From positions 16,650,324 through 16,714,323 of the forward strand of contig CM039509.1 in assembly GCA_022432975.1 (NCBI GenBank): 64,000 nt of DNA, read 5' to 3'. The translations under genes and the position numbers were made by a program. This document shows positions 22,946 through 34,103 of this stretch, in pieces (the stretch's first letter is position 1; each line of letters starts with the position of its first letter). Source of the stretch: Begonia masoniana (lineage: Eukaryota > Streptophyta > Magnoliopsida > Cucurbitales > Begoniaceae). The notes beneath the pieces were generated by a model, which saw only the letters and a program-made list of their open reading frames with translations, ran no database searches and had not been told where the DNA came from.

Positions 22946-25297
22946 TTATACTTATACTTATACTTATACTTATACTTATACTTATACTTATACTTATACT
23001 TATACTTATACTTATACTTATACTTATACTTATACTTATACTTATACTTATACTTATACTTATACTTATACTTATACTTATACTTATACTTATACTTATA
23101 CTTATACTTATACTTATACTTATACTTATACTTATACTTATACTTATACTTATACTTATACTTATACTTATACTTATACTTATACTTATACTTATACTTA
23201 TACTTATACTTATACTTATACTTATACTTATACTTATACTTATACTTATACTTATACTTATACTTATACTTATACTTATACTTATACTTATACTTATACT
23301 TATACTTATACTTATACTTATACTTATACTTATACTTATACTTATACTTATACTTATACTTATACTTATACTTATACTTATACTTATACTTATACTTATA
23401 CTTATACTTATACTTATACTTATACTTATACTTATACTTATACTTATACTTATACTTATACTTATACTTATACTTATACTTATACTTATACTTATACTTA
23501 TACTTATACTTATACTTATACTTATACTTATACTTATACTTATACTTATACTTATACTTATACTTATACTTATACTTATACTTATACTTATACTTATACT
23601 TATACTTATACTTATACTTATACTTATACTTATACTTATACTTATACTTATACTTATACTTATACTTATACTTATACTTATACTTATACTTATACTTATA
23701 CTTATACTTATACTTATACTTATACTTATACTTATACTTATACTTATACTTATACTTATACTTATACTTATACTTATACTTATACTTATACTTATACTTA
23801 TACTTATACTTATACTTATACTTATACTTATACTTATACTTATACTTATACTTATACTTATACTTATACTTATACTTATACTTATACTTATACTTATACT
23901 TATACTTATACTTATACTTATACTTATACTTATACTTATACTTATACTTATACTTATACTTATACTTATACTTATACTTATACTTATACTTATACTTATA
24001 CTTATACTTATACTTATACTTATACTTATACTTATACTTATACTTATACTTATACTTATACTTATACTTATACTTATACTTATACTTATACTTATACTTA
24101 TACTTATACTTATACTTATACTTATACTTATACTTATACTTATACTTATACTTATACTTATACTTATACTTATACTTATACTTATACTTATACTTATACT
24201 TATACTTATACTTATACTTATACTTATACTTATACTTATACTTATACTTATACTTATACTTATACTTATACTTATACTTATACTTATACTTATACTTATA
24301 CTTATACTTATACTTATACTTATACTTATACTTATACTTATACTTATACTTATACTTATACTTATACTTATACTTATACTTATACTTATACTTATACTTA
24401 TACTTATACTTATACTTATACTTATACTTATACTTATACTTATACTTATACTTATACTTATACTTATACTTATACTTATACTTATACTTATACTTATACT
24501 TATACTTATACTTATACTTATACTTATACTTATACTTATACTTATACTTATACTTATACTTATACTTATACTTATACTTATACTTATACTTATACTTATA
24601 CTTATACTTATACTTATACTTATACTTATACTTATACTTATACTTATACTTATACTTATACTTATACTTATACTTATACTTATACTTATACTTATACTTA
24701 TACTTATACTTATACTTATACTTATACTTATACTTATACTTATACTTATACTTATACTTATACTTATACTTATACTTATACTTATACTTATACTTATACT
24801 TATACTTATACTTATACTTATACTTATACTTATACTTATACTTATACTTATACTTATACTTATACTTATACTTATACTTATACTTATACTTATACTTATA
24901 CTTATACTTATACTTATACTTATACTTATACTTATACTTATACTTATACTTATACTTATACTTATACTTATACTTATACTTATACTTATACTTATACTTA
25001 TACTTATACTTATACTTATACTTATACTTATACTTATACTTATACTTATACTTATACTTATACTTATACTTATACTTATACTTATACTTATACTTATACT
25101 TATACTTATACTTATACTTATACTTATACTTATACTTATACTTATACTTATACTTATACTTATACTTATACTTATACTTATACTTATACTTATACTTATA
25201 CTTATACTTATACTTATACTTATACTTATACTTATACTTATACTTATACTTATACTTATACTTATACTTATACTTATACTTATACTTATACTTATAC
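22946..25297. repeat. (TTATAC)392 hexanucleotide microsatellite
   Basis: 2352 bases of TTATAC with no interruption visible in any line. Sister LTRs have four units at the same place. It reads as long Tyr-Thr, Leu-Ile or Lys-Tyr frames, which are artefacts of the repeat. The right edge joins ATACTTAATCAAGG, sharing ATACTTA with the repeat. Confidence 0.98.
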
Positions 25298-26155
25298 TTA
25301 ATCAAGGCTAACCTATTAATTACGAACCCTAATTCGCGTTTTTGACGAGATTTAATCGAAACCCTAATTATTTAAAATGCCGTAACCTTCGAAATAAAAG
25401 CTCTAAGAACGTAGATGCATACCGAGGGTAGCGAGAGGGGAAGAAATGACGAAGATCGGAGGAAGGACGGAGGAAAACGGAGCTCGAACGGAGTCGGAAT
25501 CGCCGCGGCCGTGAGAGAGCTCGCTCTCTGTCGTTGAACACCAGAGAAGAAAGAGAGGAAATGTGAGGGAGAGAAGAAATTGTGATGTTTAAATAAATTT
25601 GATTTGCAAATTACCATTTTGCCCTTCTTACTTAAATCTATTTGTTTCGTCCTTCGTTTCGTTAATCGTCCAACGATTCGGATTCTCGAAAATTCCTTAT
25701 TTTGCCAATAACTCATATTCGTCGTCAGGGCCTTATTAAAACTGTCCGTTCGCAAAACGGACCACGTTTACTATTTTTACTGAACCATCGTTTACTTTAC
25801 GATAGCGTATTTATTCAGAACATAGCGTTTAACTCCAAAATTCCCAAAACTTCCTTAAAATTCTAATTACTTGTTAGGGTCATAATGACGCTTTCTCTTC
25901 GTGAAACGGATCTCGTTTACTAATTTTAATAAACATCCATTACATTACGAGAAACATAATTACTCGGAATATTGCGTCACTATTCCGAAAATTCTCGTAA
26001 TATTCTTAAAATTCCTATTAATCATTAGGATCGCAATAAAGCTTTCTGTTTGCGAAACCGACTTGATTTGACATAATTACTAAAAATGCCATATATAATA
26101 TATTATATCAATATAATATATTAAATCCAAAATTCCGTACAAGCCGGATATTACA

Positions 26156-27415
26156 TTCCACCCACCTTATTCAGAATTTTGTCCTCAAAATTTGACTTAG
26201 GTTATAGCTAACGGCATTACTGTCCTATACTCTGCGGTGTAATACATCCACTTATGGTCTCCCATCCCTTCCAAATCTCTTTCCTCCTCCTCTAAAAGTT
26301 CGTACTTCCTATTATTAACTTAGATCCCACCATATCCAGAGTCAATCTCCACAATTTTATACCAAATCTCGACCATACGTTCCAACGCCAGCTCAAAATT
26401 CGTAATTCCTACTCTCAATTAGACCGTGTATATTTTAACTTACACATTAATTCTTACCAAATTTTCCTAAGTCGCACACTTTCCTAGGTAACTTACCAAT
26501 CTCTCCAGTCATTTCGGGGTGGGTTTCACAACTAAGCCCTCACTGTCATTTTCCTCGAACTATATAAACAGAATTTCTTATAACATCACATTCCTTCTAT
26601 GTTTCGTCCCTGAATTCTATCGCTACATTCATAATATAAATCCTCATACTACTTACGTTACACCCTTTTGCCACCACTAGATCTCTATTAACTCCTAGTG
26701 TCGTTAATTTCAAAATTTCTGCCCTTGATGTAATCTAATTTACACGTTCAAACCTCAAATCAATTATGCAGTTATTGGTCTTGACTTCCTCCTACTGAAC
26801 TTCTAAGCTTAGTTAGATGATTTCTGTGAAAATCAACATTCTCTTTCTTATATAAATTGCAAATTTCGCAATTTGCAGACCTTCCAACGGCAATCTAAGC
26901 TTCTAACCTAACGTCTCTTTTAATCGCAACGATCTACTTTACCTTTCCCTAAATTCTTCAAGGCTACTTCGAGTTCGCTGGCTAGTCTATTTTCGTTCGC
27001 TTATTCCAGTCAGGTTCCAGCTATTCTACTCGACATTTATTCTAAGCCTAACTCTTGAATTGTATCATAATCTAGACACTCTTAACTTTACACCGATCAC
27101 CAATATACAAACTCTACAGTACTTCCTCTATTTAAACACTCTCCAAGTTTTACAACAATCTAGGTTATCTCTTAATAGATTCATATTTAAACCTTTATCT
27201 CTCTTGATTAGTAGTATTCTAATACTCCAGGAGGGGTTGCCAGTTAGACATAGTCCCTTCCTACTTAAGAAAACATATCTCTTAGGGCGTATTCCTCTAA
27301 TTGTTACCAAACCTTAAGTGCGTAAACCCCGTTGATTTCTTCGAGGTTCACCTAATAATCTTTCTTACCCACCATCCTATTCTCTTACTTTTCTAGCCTA
27401 TCATTTTCATTATTA
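26156..27415 (-). other. Non-coding internal region (copy 2)
   Basis: Nearly identical to 19259-20517, with a few single-base length differences in homopolymers. It begins with the reversed PPT TTCCACCCACCTTATT. No gene is seen. Confidence 0.8.
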
Positions 27416-28558
27416 TTACAACAATAATATTGCCGTACAGGTAATTAAAAGAATACCTGCAAGTGTAGAAGGCTGGGCCCCATCGTCGACGTCGTCAGGC
27501 TTGATGAAAGCAAAGACCCTTGGTATAACCCTTCCTTGATCCCTACCCTGTTGATCCCGACCTGGTTGATTTCGGTTTGATAACGGACAATTCATGATAT
27601 AGTGGCCAGGTTCCCCACACCGATAACACCTGTTGGTACGTGTCAGACAATCACCGTAGTGCTGCTTCTGGCACTGCGGACACAAAGGCTTTTGAATAGC
27701 CTCTTGGATTTGCTTTCTTTTTCCCCGGTCGCCCTTACCATCGTAGGATCTCTTATCACCCCTCTGTTGTCGTGGCTGTTGATGCTCACTTGGTGGCCAG
27801 TCTCGGTCCCATGACTGAGGCTGGATCTCACGAAAGAAGCCCTTTGCTGGCTCCTTCGGCCTAACACAAGTCGCCCTGGCAGCCTCGATGTCCAGAGCTC
27901 TAGCTGCAATGTCAGAATAGGGCACATCTATAATCCCCGATACTACAACGTGCATCCGAATCTCTGGATTAAGTCCTTCCATGAACTGGTGCACCTTTTC
28001 TTCATTGTCACTGACAAGACGTGGTGCAAATCGTGACAAAGCCTCGAACTTCCGTATGTATTCGGCAACCGAACCTGTCTGCTTTAACTGTGTGAACTCA
28101 TTCCTCTTGGCCACTCTCACCGTACGGCTGAAATATTTATCAAAGAATAAAAACTTGAACCGATCCCAAGTCATAACTGATACATCCGTAGTCGACTTGA
28201 TCGAGTCCCACCAAAAACGGGCATCCATTGCCAAGTGAAAGGCGACAAAAGCAACCTTCTTCTCATTCTCCACTTCCGCATACTGTAGCATATCCTCCAT
28301 GGTGCGTACCCACTCTTCTGCAACAGTCGGATCCGATGAGCGGCCGTCAAACACCGGAGGCCGTAGGCTTTGGAGTTTCTGCATACCTTGATTATTAGGC
28401 ACTATCAAACCTTGGGCCCTCTGATTCTCTCGCTGGTTCTCTCGATTCACTAAGTCCGTGATTTGTTGAGCTTGCCGGTCCATATGCTGAGACTGGCGGT
28501 CTAACAACTCTGTAAGTCGGTCCATCGCGTCGTCTCTAGGATCCCTTCCTCGAACCAT
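27416..28558 (-). CDS. gag: Intact gag of a TR-GAG-type element (380 aa)
   Basis: This is the only complete gag frame in the window. Residues 1-60 are charged and Gln-rich (DRQSQHMDRQAQQ). The retrotrans_gag capsid core spans about 70-215 (VAEEWVRTMEDML, RFWWDSIKST, FFDKYFSRTVR, FEALSRFAPRLV). A Pro/Gln/Arg linker follows, with a CCHC zinc knuckle CYRCGEPGHYIMNC at about 313-326. The protein stops after AGILLITCTAILLL, just where autonomous relatives enter the protease. It should form particles and package its own RNA while borrowing enzymes in trans. Start: MVRGRDPRDD is conserved in the relatives. Confidence 0.9.
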   Translation of the reverse strand: MVRGRDPRDDAMDRLTELLDRQSQHMDRQAQQITDLVNRENQRENQRAQGLIVPNNQGMQKLQSLRPPVFDGRSSDPTVAEEWVRTMEDMLQYAEVENEKKVAFVAFHLAMDARFWWDSIKSTTDVSVMTWDRFKFLFFDKYFSRTVRVAKRNEFTQLKQTGSVAEYIRKFEALSRFAPRLVSDNEEKVHQFMEGLNPEIRMHVVVSGIIDVPYSDIAARALDIEAARATCVRPKEPAKGFFREIQPQSWDRDWPPSEHQQPRQQRGDKRSYDGKGDRGKRKQIQEAIQKPLCPQCQKQHYGDCLTRTNRCYRCGEPGHYIMNCPLSNRNQPGRDQQGRDQGRVIPRVFAFIKPDDVDDGAQPSTLAGILLITCTAILLL

Positions 28559-28571
28559 AATTATAAAACTC

Positions 28572-28635
28572 CTATAAAATTTAAAACATGTAATCTCTAA
28601 AAAACAAAATCAAATAAAAGCATAAACAGACTTAC
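28572..28635 (-). other. Putative 64-nt leader intron, copy 2
   Basis: The same donor (CAACT|GTAAGT) and acceptor (TTTTATAG|GAG) as copy 1, between the PBS and gag. Confidence 0.4.
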
Positions 28636-28706
28636 AGTTGATGAAGGATGTCCGCGTAGTGGCTGTGCAGTCGAGCAGTCTACAGAATCGATTTTAAAAC
28701 CCAGGG

Positions 28707-28718
28707 GCTCTGATACCA
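28707..28718 (-). promoter_or_regulatory. Primer binding site, copy 2
   Basis: The minus strand reads TGGTATCAGAGC, four bases inside the right LTR; initiator-Met tRNA type. Confidence 0.85.
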
Positions 28719-28972
28719 TAACTGTAACACCCCTAATACTGTACCCGTATTTACCCGTACAATTTTTTTTTACTCATTACTTTTATACTTTAAATAAAAC
28801 TTTGTGCGGAATTAAAACTGTAGTTGAAATCGGAACGGAAATCGAAATTGAATTCGAACTTTAAAATCCTTTAAAACAACTATAAAACATTTAATAAAAA
28901 CATTAAAAAAAACAATCCAGGAAAGGGGAGGGCAAAACCGTCCGTTGGCTGAAGACAATTGAGCAGCGATCG

Positions 28973-29132
28973 ATCTCTGCAAGCTGCAGAGATCGATCGC
29001 TGCATGCTGCAAGGCATGCAGCGACCAGGTATCACAGGCAGGGATCGATCTCTGCCACTGCAGAGATCGATCGCTGCCTACCTACTTGAGGGCGGCGATC
29101 GATCTCTGCAGTTTGCAGAGATCGATCGCTGC
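28973..29132. repeat. Hairpin cluster of the right LTR
   Basis: Three pairs of GATCGATC-centred inverted repeats with 14-18 bp perfect arms. The GCTCTCTGGAATTC palindrome follows at 29242-29270. Confidence 0.9.
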
Positions 29133-29711
29133 ACCAAAAGCAGCGATCCTCCTCTTCTTCAGTTCAATTTCCTTCCTTTCCTTCAACTTCAACACTTAAC
29201 CATTTTCCTCAATCCATCCTGCTTCACAATTAAATCAATTAGCTCTCTGGAATCCCGAATTCCAGAGAGCAAATCTCTATTACTTCACGCCAACCATCAC
29301 CATAATTCACCAAACTCCCAACCTAAACTCAATCAATTAAGACATCTTCTAAACTTAATCGACTCGCATCAGACTTTACGAAGTCCAACAGCGTGGATGG
29401 CTCTAAAAACCGAGCTATCCGTAACAACCTTAAACATTTCAAAACATTCTCAAAAACATCCAATAAACAGTTTAAAGAAAACGCTTTACGTACAGTTACC
29501 AAAACGTTATCTAATCCCTATCCAGATCCAAACAACCTAAATACTCTATACAATTATCAATTCAGACATCCCAAAATAAACCCAGAGTCCAGACATACAT
29601 CCCCACGGGTCGTATCGCGCCTCGACCACTCAGCGCACTCCCACGGCCATCATCCATCAACCGATCATGCCTCGGGTGGAGGGATCTCATCCTCACCTGT
29701 GTAGAGGTCAC

Positions 29712-30276
29712 CTACACCATAAACATAAGTCGTGAGCTTAAGGCTCAGTAAGTCTACGTGAATGCAATGCATGCTATGCGTGCAGTTCATAAAAACATAC
29801 CTCCTACCTTTTCGCTATTCATTTCATTTCTTATACTTATACTTATACTTATACTTCACCGTGGCCTCACTCTCGCTAGATAGGAACGGCACATCCCGCG
29901 ATTGGATAGCCCCTCGTATCTAACCGGGGGGAAGACATGCTCCCCAAGCAGCCATGTCTGAACCACCACCACCGTCGACATCAGATTACAGACATTCATA
30001 CTTATTCATTAACATTTTCCTTTTTCATAAAAACATGCATACAAATTCATTTTTCATGCCTTTCGGAAACCGTGATGCGTGAACATGTGCAATACTATAA
30101 CATAAGCAGAATATAAACAAACAACATATGTACCATCAAGACAACAAACAAACAACCTATAAAAACGATTAACCTAACTACCCCACCAAAGCAATTTAAC
30201 AAACAATTTCTCCAATTCCTCGATCAACAAAATCTATGGTGTAGGCCAATCGGCCAAACAAGTCGCGAAGACTTAC
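29712..30276 (-). other. Putative LTR intron (565 nt), right LTR
   Basis: Donor, GGCC inverted repeat, four TATACT units and acceptor are as in the left LTR; the length is identical. Confidence 0.4.
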
Positions 30277-31438
30277 CTGATGTCCTTAGCACGCTGAGCT
30301 CCGTCCACGAGCGTCGTTCGTCTGGGGCAAGACACAACTTTTTCTGTTAAAAACGGTTTAAACTTCTAAACGTCCAATTTCAACAAAACTTAACTAAGGA
30401 AATTCCTAAAGTTCTAACTTAATTAATCGAAGCAATTAACGACGACTTTACGCTTGATAATTTGAAATTCCAATTACGAGTTATTTCTGAAAACCCGTAA
30501 ATTCCTAAATTTATACCTTTTCACAAATTGAATTATCTTCGTCCAATAACGTCAAATACGTTCAATACATACTTAATCAAGGCTAACCTATTAATTACGA
30601 ACCCTAATTCGCGTTTTTGACGAGATTTAATCGAAACCCTAATTATTTAAAATGCCGTAACCTTCGAAATAAAAGCTCTAAGAACGTAGATGCATACCGA
30701 GGGTAGCGAGAGGGGAAGAAATGACGAAGATCGGAGGAAGAACGGAGGAAAACGGAGCTCGAACGGAGTCGGAATCGCCGCGGCCGTGAGAGAGCTCGCT
30801 CTCTGTCGTTGAACACCAGAGAAGAAAGAGAGGAAATGTGAGGGAGAGAAGAAATTGTGATGTTTAAATAAATTTGATTTGCAAATTACCATTTTGCCCT
30901 TCTTACTTAAATCTATTTGTTTCGTCCTTCGTTTCGTTAATCGTCCAACGATTCGGATTCTCGAAAATTCCTTATTTTGCCAATAACTCATATTCGTCGT
31001 CAGGGCCTTATTAAAACTGTCCGTTCGCAAAACGGACCACGTTTACTATTTTTACTGAACCATCGTTTACTTTACGATAGCGTATTTATTCAGAACATAG
31101 CGTTTAAACTCCAAAAATTCCCAAAACTTCCTTAAAATTCTAATTACTTGTTAGGGTCATAATGACGCTTTCTCTTCGTGAAACGGATCTCGTTTACTAA
31201 TTTTAATAAAACATCCATTACATTACGAGAAACATAATTACTCGGAATACTGCGTCACTATTCCGAAAATTCTCGTAATATTCTTAAAATTCCTATTAAT
31301 CATTAGGATCGCAATAAAGCTTTCTGTTTGCGAAACCGACTTGATTTGACATAATTACTAAAAATACCATATATAATATATTATATCAATATAATATATT
31401 AAATCCAAAATTCCGTACAAGCCGGATATTACAAGAAG

Positions 31439-32013
31439 CGTGCCTCATCAACGGCGCTGATGGAGATTTGAGGGAGCGCCATCTGAAGGCCCAGAAGCAA
31501 TCTTGCGCACGCCCATTAGCAGCCCAAAATGTACTCCGTGCGCGTGCCAGATCAGCAGCTAGATACAGCTGCCCACGCGCCATTTCGTTGCTGCCTGCGC
31601 CTCACGCTGCTACCCTACGCGCGCGCCAGGTGGACGATAATGATTAAGGCCGAGCCATCTTTTGATCAAAGGCTGAAATTTTTCCAAGTCTTTGATCCAT
31701 GTTGCCACTAGCACTTGTACCTGTAAAATCCATACCTTAAAGTTGGGCTCTCCTTTGGGCTAAGTCCTCCTTTGAATCCATATTGTTGATTAGAAAATCC
31801 ATAAGTGTTGAGGCTACTTGACTTGGGTGGCCAAGTCTTCAACCCATCATCCACCATCATACATCTAACCCTAATCACACAATCTAATGCATGATGAAAT
31901 TTATAAATAATTCATACAAAAAGGCTAGAGTTTGCCAAATGAGTTCAAAAATAAAGGTTACAAAGATAGAGGCCTGGGAAGACAAATTTCAATTGGGTCA
32001 CTTGAAGTTTCGC
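31439..32013 (-). mobile_element. Right part of the older element's LTR
   Basis: It continues the GC-rich sequence interrupted at 16436 (GCGTGC repeats on both sides of the array), then becomes AT-rich. I cannot fix the LTR's inner end. No gene is seen in it. Confidence 0.45.
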
Positions 32014-32185
32014 TTAAATGCTCCAGTTGAGTCTGTGCAGGGGCTTGTCCATATCTTCCATAGTTAGCTCCCATGTGAAATCCACAATGGGATCAATACC
32101 TACAAGAAGAACAAAGTCATTAGAAAATTGGTTAATTAAATTATGGGCCCGAGTTTGAGATCTCGTGATGGGCCTCCTTAGCATG
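32014..32185 (-). pseudogene. Probable gypsy polyprotein C-terminal fragment
   Basis: A minus-strand frame ends at a TAA at 32014 and contains RRPITRSQTRAHNL, resembling the PITRS/PLTRA tails of some plant gypsy polyproteins. About 57 codons remain before it runs into the gag sequence of the plus-strand element at about 32186. The assignment rests on that short motif only. Confidence 0.35.
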
Positions 32186-32186
32186 T

Positions 32187-32845
32187 CAAAAGTGGGGAGA
32201 GATTTAGGCGGCTTAGTCCCCCAACTTTCGACGGACAATCTTCGGATCCCACTTGCGCTGAGGAGTGGATCCGTAAGATAGAGATTATGTTCACTTATGC
32301 AGAGGTGGAGGAAGCCGACAAAGTGACGTGTGTAGTGTTTAATTTGAAGAAGAATGCCACTTTCTAGTGAGATACAATTATGGCCACTACGAATGCGGAG
32401 GTCATAACATGGGAAAGGTTCAGAACAACATTTTACAACAAGTATTTCAATCGCACCCTTCAAGCCAACAAAAGGGCAGATTTTTCCCAACTACGCCAAA
32501 CAGTATCAGTGGCCGAGTATGTACACAGGTTCAAGTCACTTTCTCGTTATGTAGGTCTACTGGTCAGTGAAGAGGAGGATAAGGTGTATCAGTTTGTACA
32601 AGGATTAAAATTAGAGATTCTAAAAGGAGTGAAAACGGTGGGCGTGGAAGACATGTCGTACCACAGGGTCGTGGTTAAGGCCCTTGAGTTGGATGATATA
32701 GAAATGAAGCTTCAACGAAAGAGAGAAGGGGCAAAGAAGTTTTTCATAGAGGTTTAGCCACAACAGAATCAGGGTTGGCAACCACAACAACAACGTGGGG
32801 TCAAAAGGCCGAACGAGGCACCCAGGGGTCAAGACAGGGGCAAAT
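32187..32845 (+). pseudogene. gag: gag fragment, N-terminus missing
   Basis: It starts at the conserved PPTFDGQSSDP-like block and carries EEWIRKIEIMF, FYNKYFNRT and FKSLSRYVGLLV, then a Gln-rich linker. Two consecutive stops (TAG TGA, 32365-32370) replace the conserved Trp-Trp pair. Further stops are at 32755 (TAG) and near 32845 (TGA). The N-terminal 70 or so residues are absent. It is non-functional as read. Confidence 0.85.
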
Positions 32846-33477
32846 GACCATAGAGGGCTACACGGGCTCCTCTATGCTCTATTTTCCAGAAGAATCACTT
32901 TGGGGAGTGCAAGTTGCATTTCGGCCGATGTTTTCAGTGCGACAGGATAGGGCACAAGATTGTCTCGAGCCAAACAAGAGGCCTCCGGGTGGTCCTTCGA
33001 GAATCTTTGCATTGATCGAAGACAAGGAAGCTGCTCAGCTATCAGTCGTCTCAGGTATTATTTTGGTTTGTAATGTAGCAGCTTGCGTATTGATTGATAC
33101 GGAAGAAACTCATTCCTTGATAGCACAAGAGTATGTAGTTAAGTGGAATTTAGAGTTTGTTCCGACCGACAGTAGCTATAGTGTCATGTTGCCTTTATGG
33201 GAGTATTTGCACTCAGAGCAGGCGATACAAGGAGAGGTAATATCTATTAGTGGTCAGAAGTTGTATGCGAATTTGATTATCATAGGCATGAAAGGGTATG
33301 ATGTAATTTTTGGCATGAATTGGTTGTTTAGGCACTATGCCACAATCAATTGTAGGTCGGGAGTGGTAGATTTTAGGCCCCTAATTAATGAGGGCTACTC
33401 GTTTCAAGCGACCCTCCGTTCCAATCAGATGCCTATGGTATCATCCAATAGTGCCCAGCACTCGATAAAGCCAGGAT
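32846..33477 (+). pseudogene. Zinc knuckle remnant and protease region
   Basis: A long open frame (32775-33746) covers this part. The knuckle (CFQCDRIGH...) is out of frame and lacks its last Cys. The protease block reads VLIDTEETHSLI: the catalytic DTG has become DTE. Conserved downstream blocks (SVMLPL, HSEQAIQGEV, GMKGYDVIFGM) remain. The region ends at the Cassandra insertion. Confidence 0.8.
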
Positions 33478-33568
33478 GTTCGTGTAACGACCCCTTATCC
33501 CAGCAAGATATTGTCCGCTCTGGGGATTGGGCCGCAGCCCAATATCCTCCCCTCACGACTTTGTTAGG

Positions 33569-33648
33569 CGAGAACTTCCCGGAAGGTCACCCAACCTGGA
33601 ATTGCTCTCGCCGAAGCACTTTTAACTTCGGAGTTCTTATGGGATCCG
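33569..33648 (-). promoter_or_regulatory. 5S rRNA-like Pol III promoter, left Cassandra LTR
   Basis: The minus strand reads GGATCCCATAAGAACTCCGA, then an A-box-like AGTTAAAAGTGCTTCGGCGA and a C-box-like GGTTGGGTGACC with GGGAAGTTCTCG. The order matches the A-box, intermediate element and C-box of 5S rRNA genes. It is not a functional 5S gene, since the 5' third differs. Confidence 0.88.
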
Positions 33649-34023
33649 TTGCCAATTGTGCTCCAAAACGCGTCTTGCTATGTTGGGAGGGTCTCTTTAC
33701 ATATGTTTCATTTCCATATACTTCCCCAAGCGATGTGGGATTGTGACGACCCCCTCTTTATGACCCGGGATTCGCCTATACTCGAGTTCGGGATCCATCC
33801 ACCCCGCAACCCAAGGTTTGCCCCGCAGTCGTACACATACGTACACATACCATTCGGGTCATCACAATCACCCCCCCTAGGGGGCCCAACGTCCTCGTTG
33901 GCCACATTTCCGGTTGGGTACAGGCTCTGATACCATTTGTAACGACCCCTTATCCCAGCAAGATATTGTCCGCTCTGGGGATTGGGCCGCAGCCCAATAT
34001 CCTCCCCTCACGGCTTTGTTTGG

Positions 34024-34103
34024 CGAGAACTTCCCGGAAGGTCACCCAACCTGGAATTGCTCTCGCCGAAGCACTTTTAACTTCGGAGTTCTTATGGGAT
34101 CCG
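34024..34103 (-). promoter_or_regulatory. 5S rRNA-like Pol III promoter, right Cassandra LTR
   Basis: Identical in sequence to the left copy over this segment. Being in the 5' LTR (minus orientation), this is the copy that could start a transcript through the element. Confidence 0.88.

Larger units (their letters stand above)
21823..26155 (-). repeat. Middle LTR of the array, expanded (4333 bp)
   Basis: It has the same ends as its sisters. About 712 bases present in the left LTR (17684 to about 18395) are absent, and the four TATACT units are replaced by 392. The lost part includes the putative intron donor. Many single-base deletions in homopolymers distinguish it from the sister LTRs. Confidence 0.95.
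16437..31433 (-). mobile_element. Tandem gag-only (TR-GAG-type) array: LTR-int-LTR-int-LTR
   Basis: Three LTRs (16437-19258, 21823-26155, 28723-31433) alternate with two internal regions (19259-21822, 26156-28722). AGAAG lies directly outside both ends (16432-16436 and 31434-31438). Each internal region has a PBS, gag and a reversed PPT, but no protease, RT, RNase H or integrase. That is the definition of TR-GAG non-autonomous elements. The two internal regions are nearly identical apart from single-base indels. Confidence 0.9.
28723..31433 (-). repeat. Right LTR of the array (2711 bp)
   Basis: TGTAACACCCC...GCCGGATATTACA, followed by AGAAG. It is the closest match to the left LTR over its whole length, including four TATACT units near 29831, but has the compact hairpin cluster (28973-29132). 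Confidence 0.95.

Noticed and set aside
22863..25311. Frames of about 800 residues of Tyr-Thr, Leu-Ile or Lys-Tyr on both strands
   Set aside because: They are direct readings of the hexamer repeat, whose length is a multiple of three and which contains no stop in these frames.
33569..33648. A 5S rRNA gene
   Set aside because: Only the internal promoter-like part is 5S-related; it lies twice in TRIM LTRs and lacks the 5' third of 5S rRNA.
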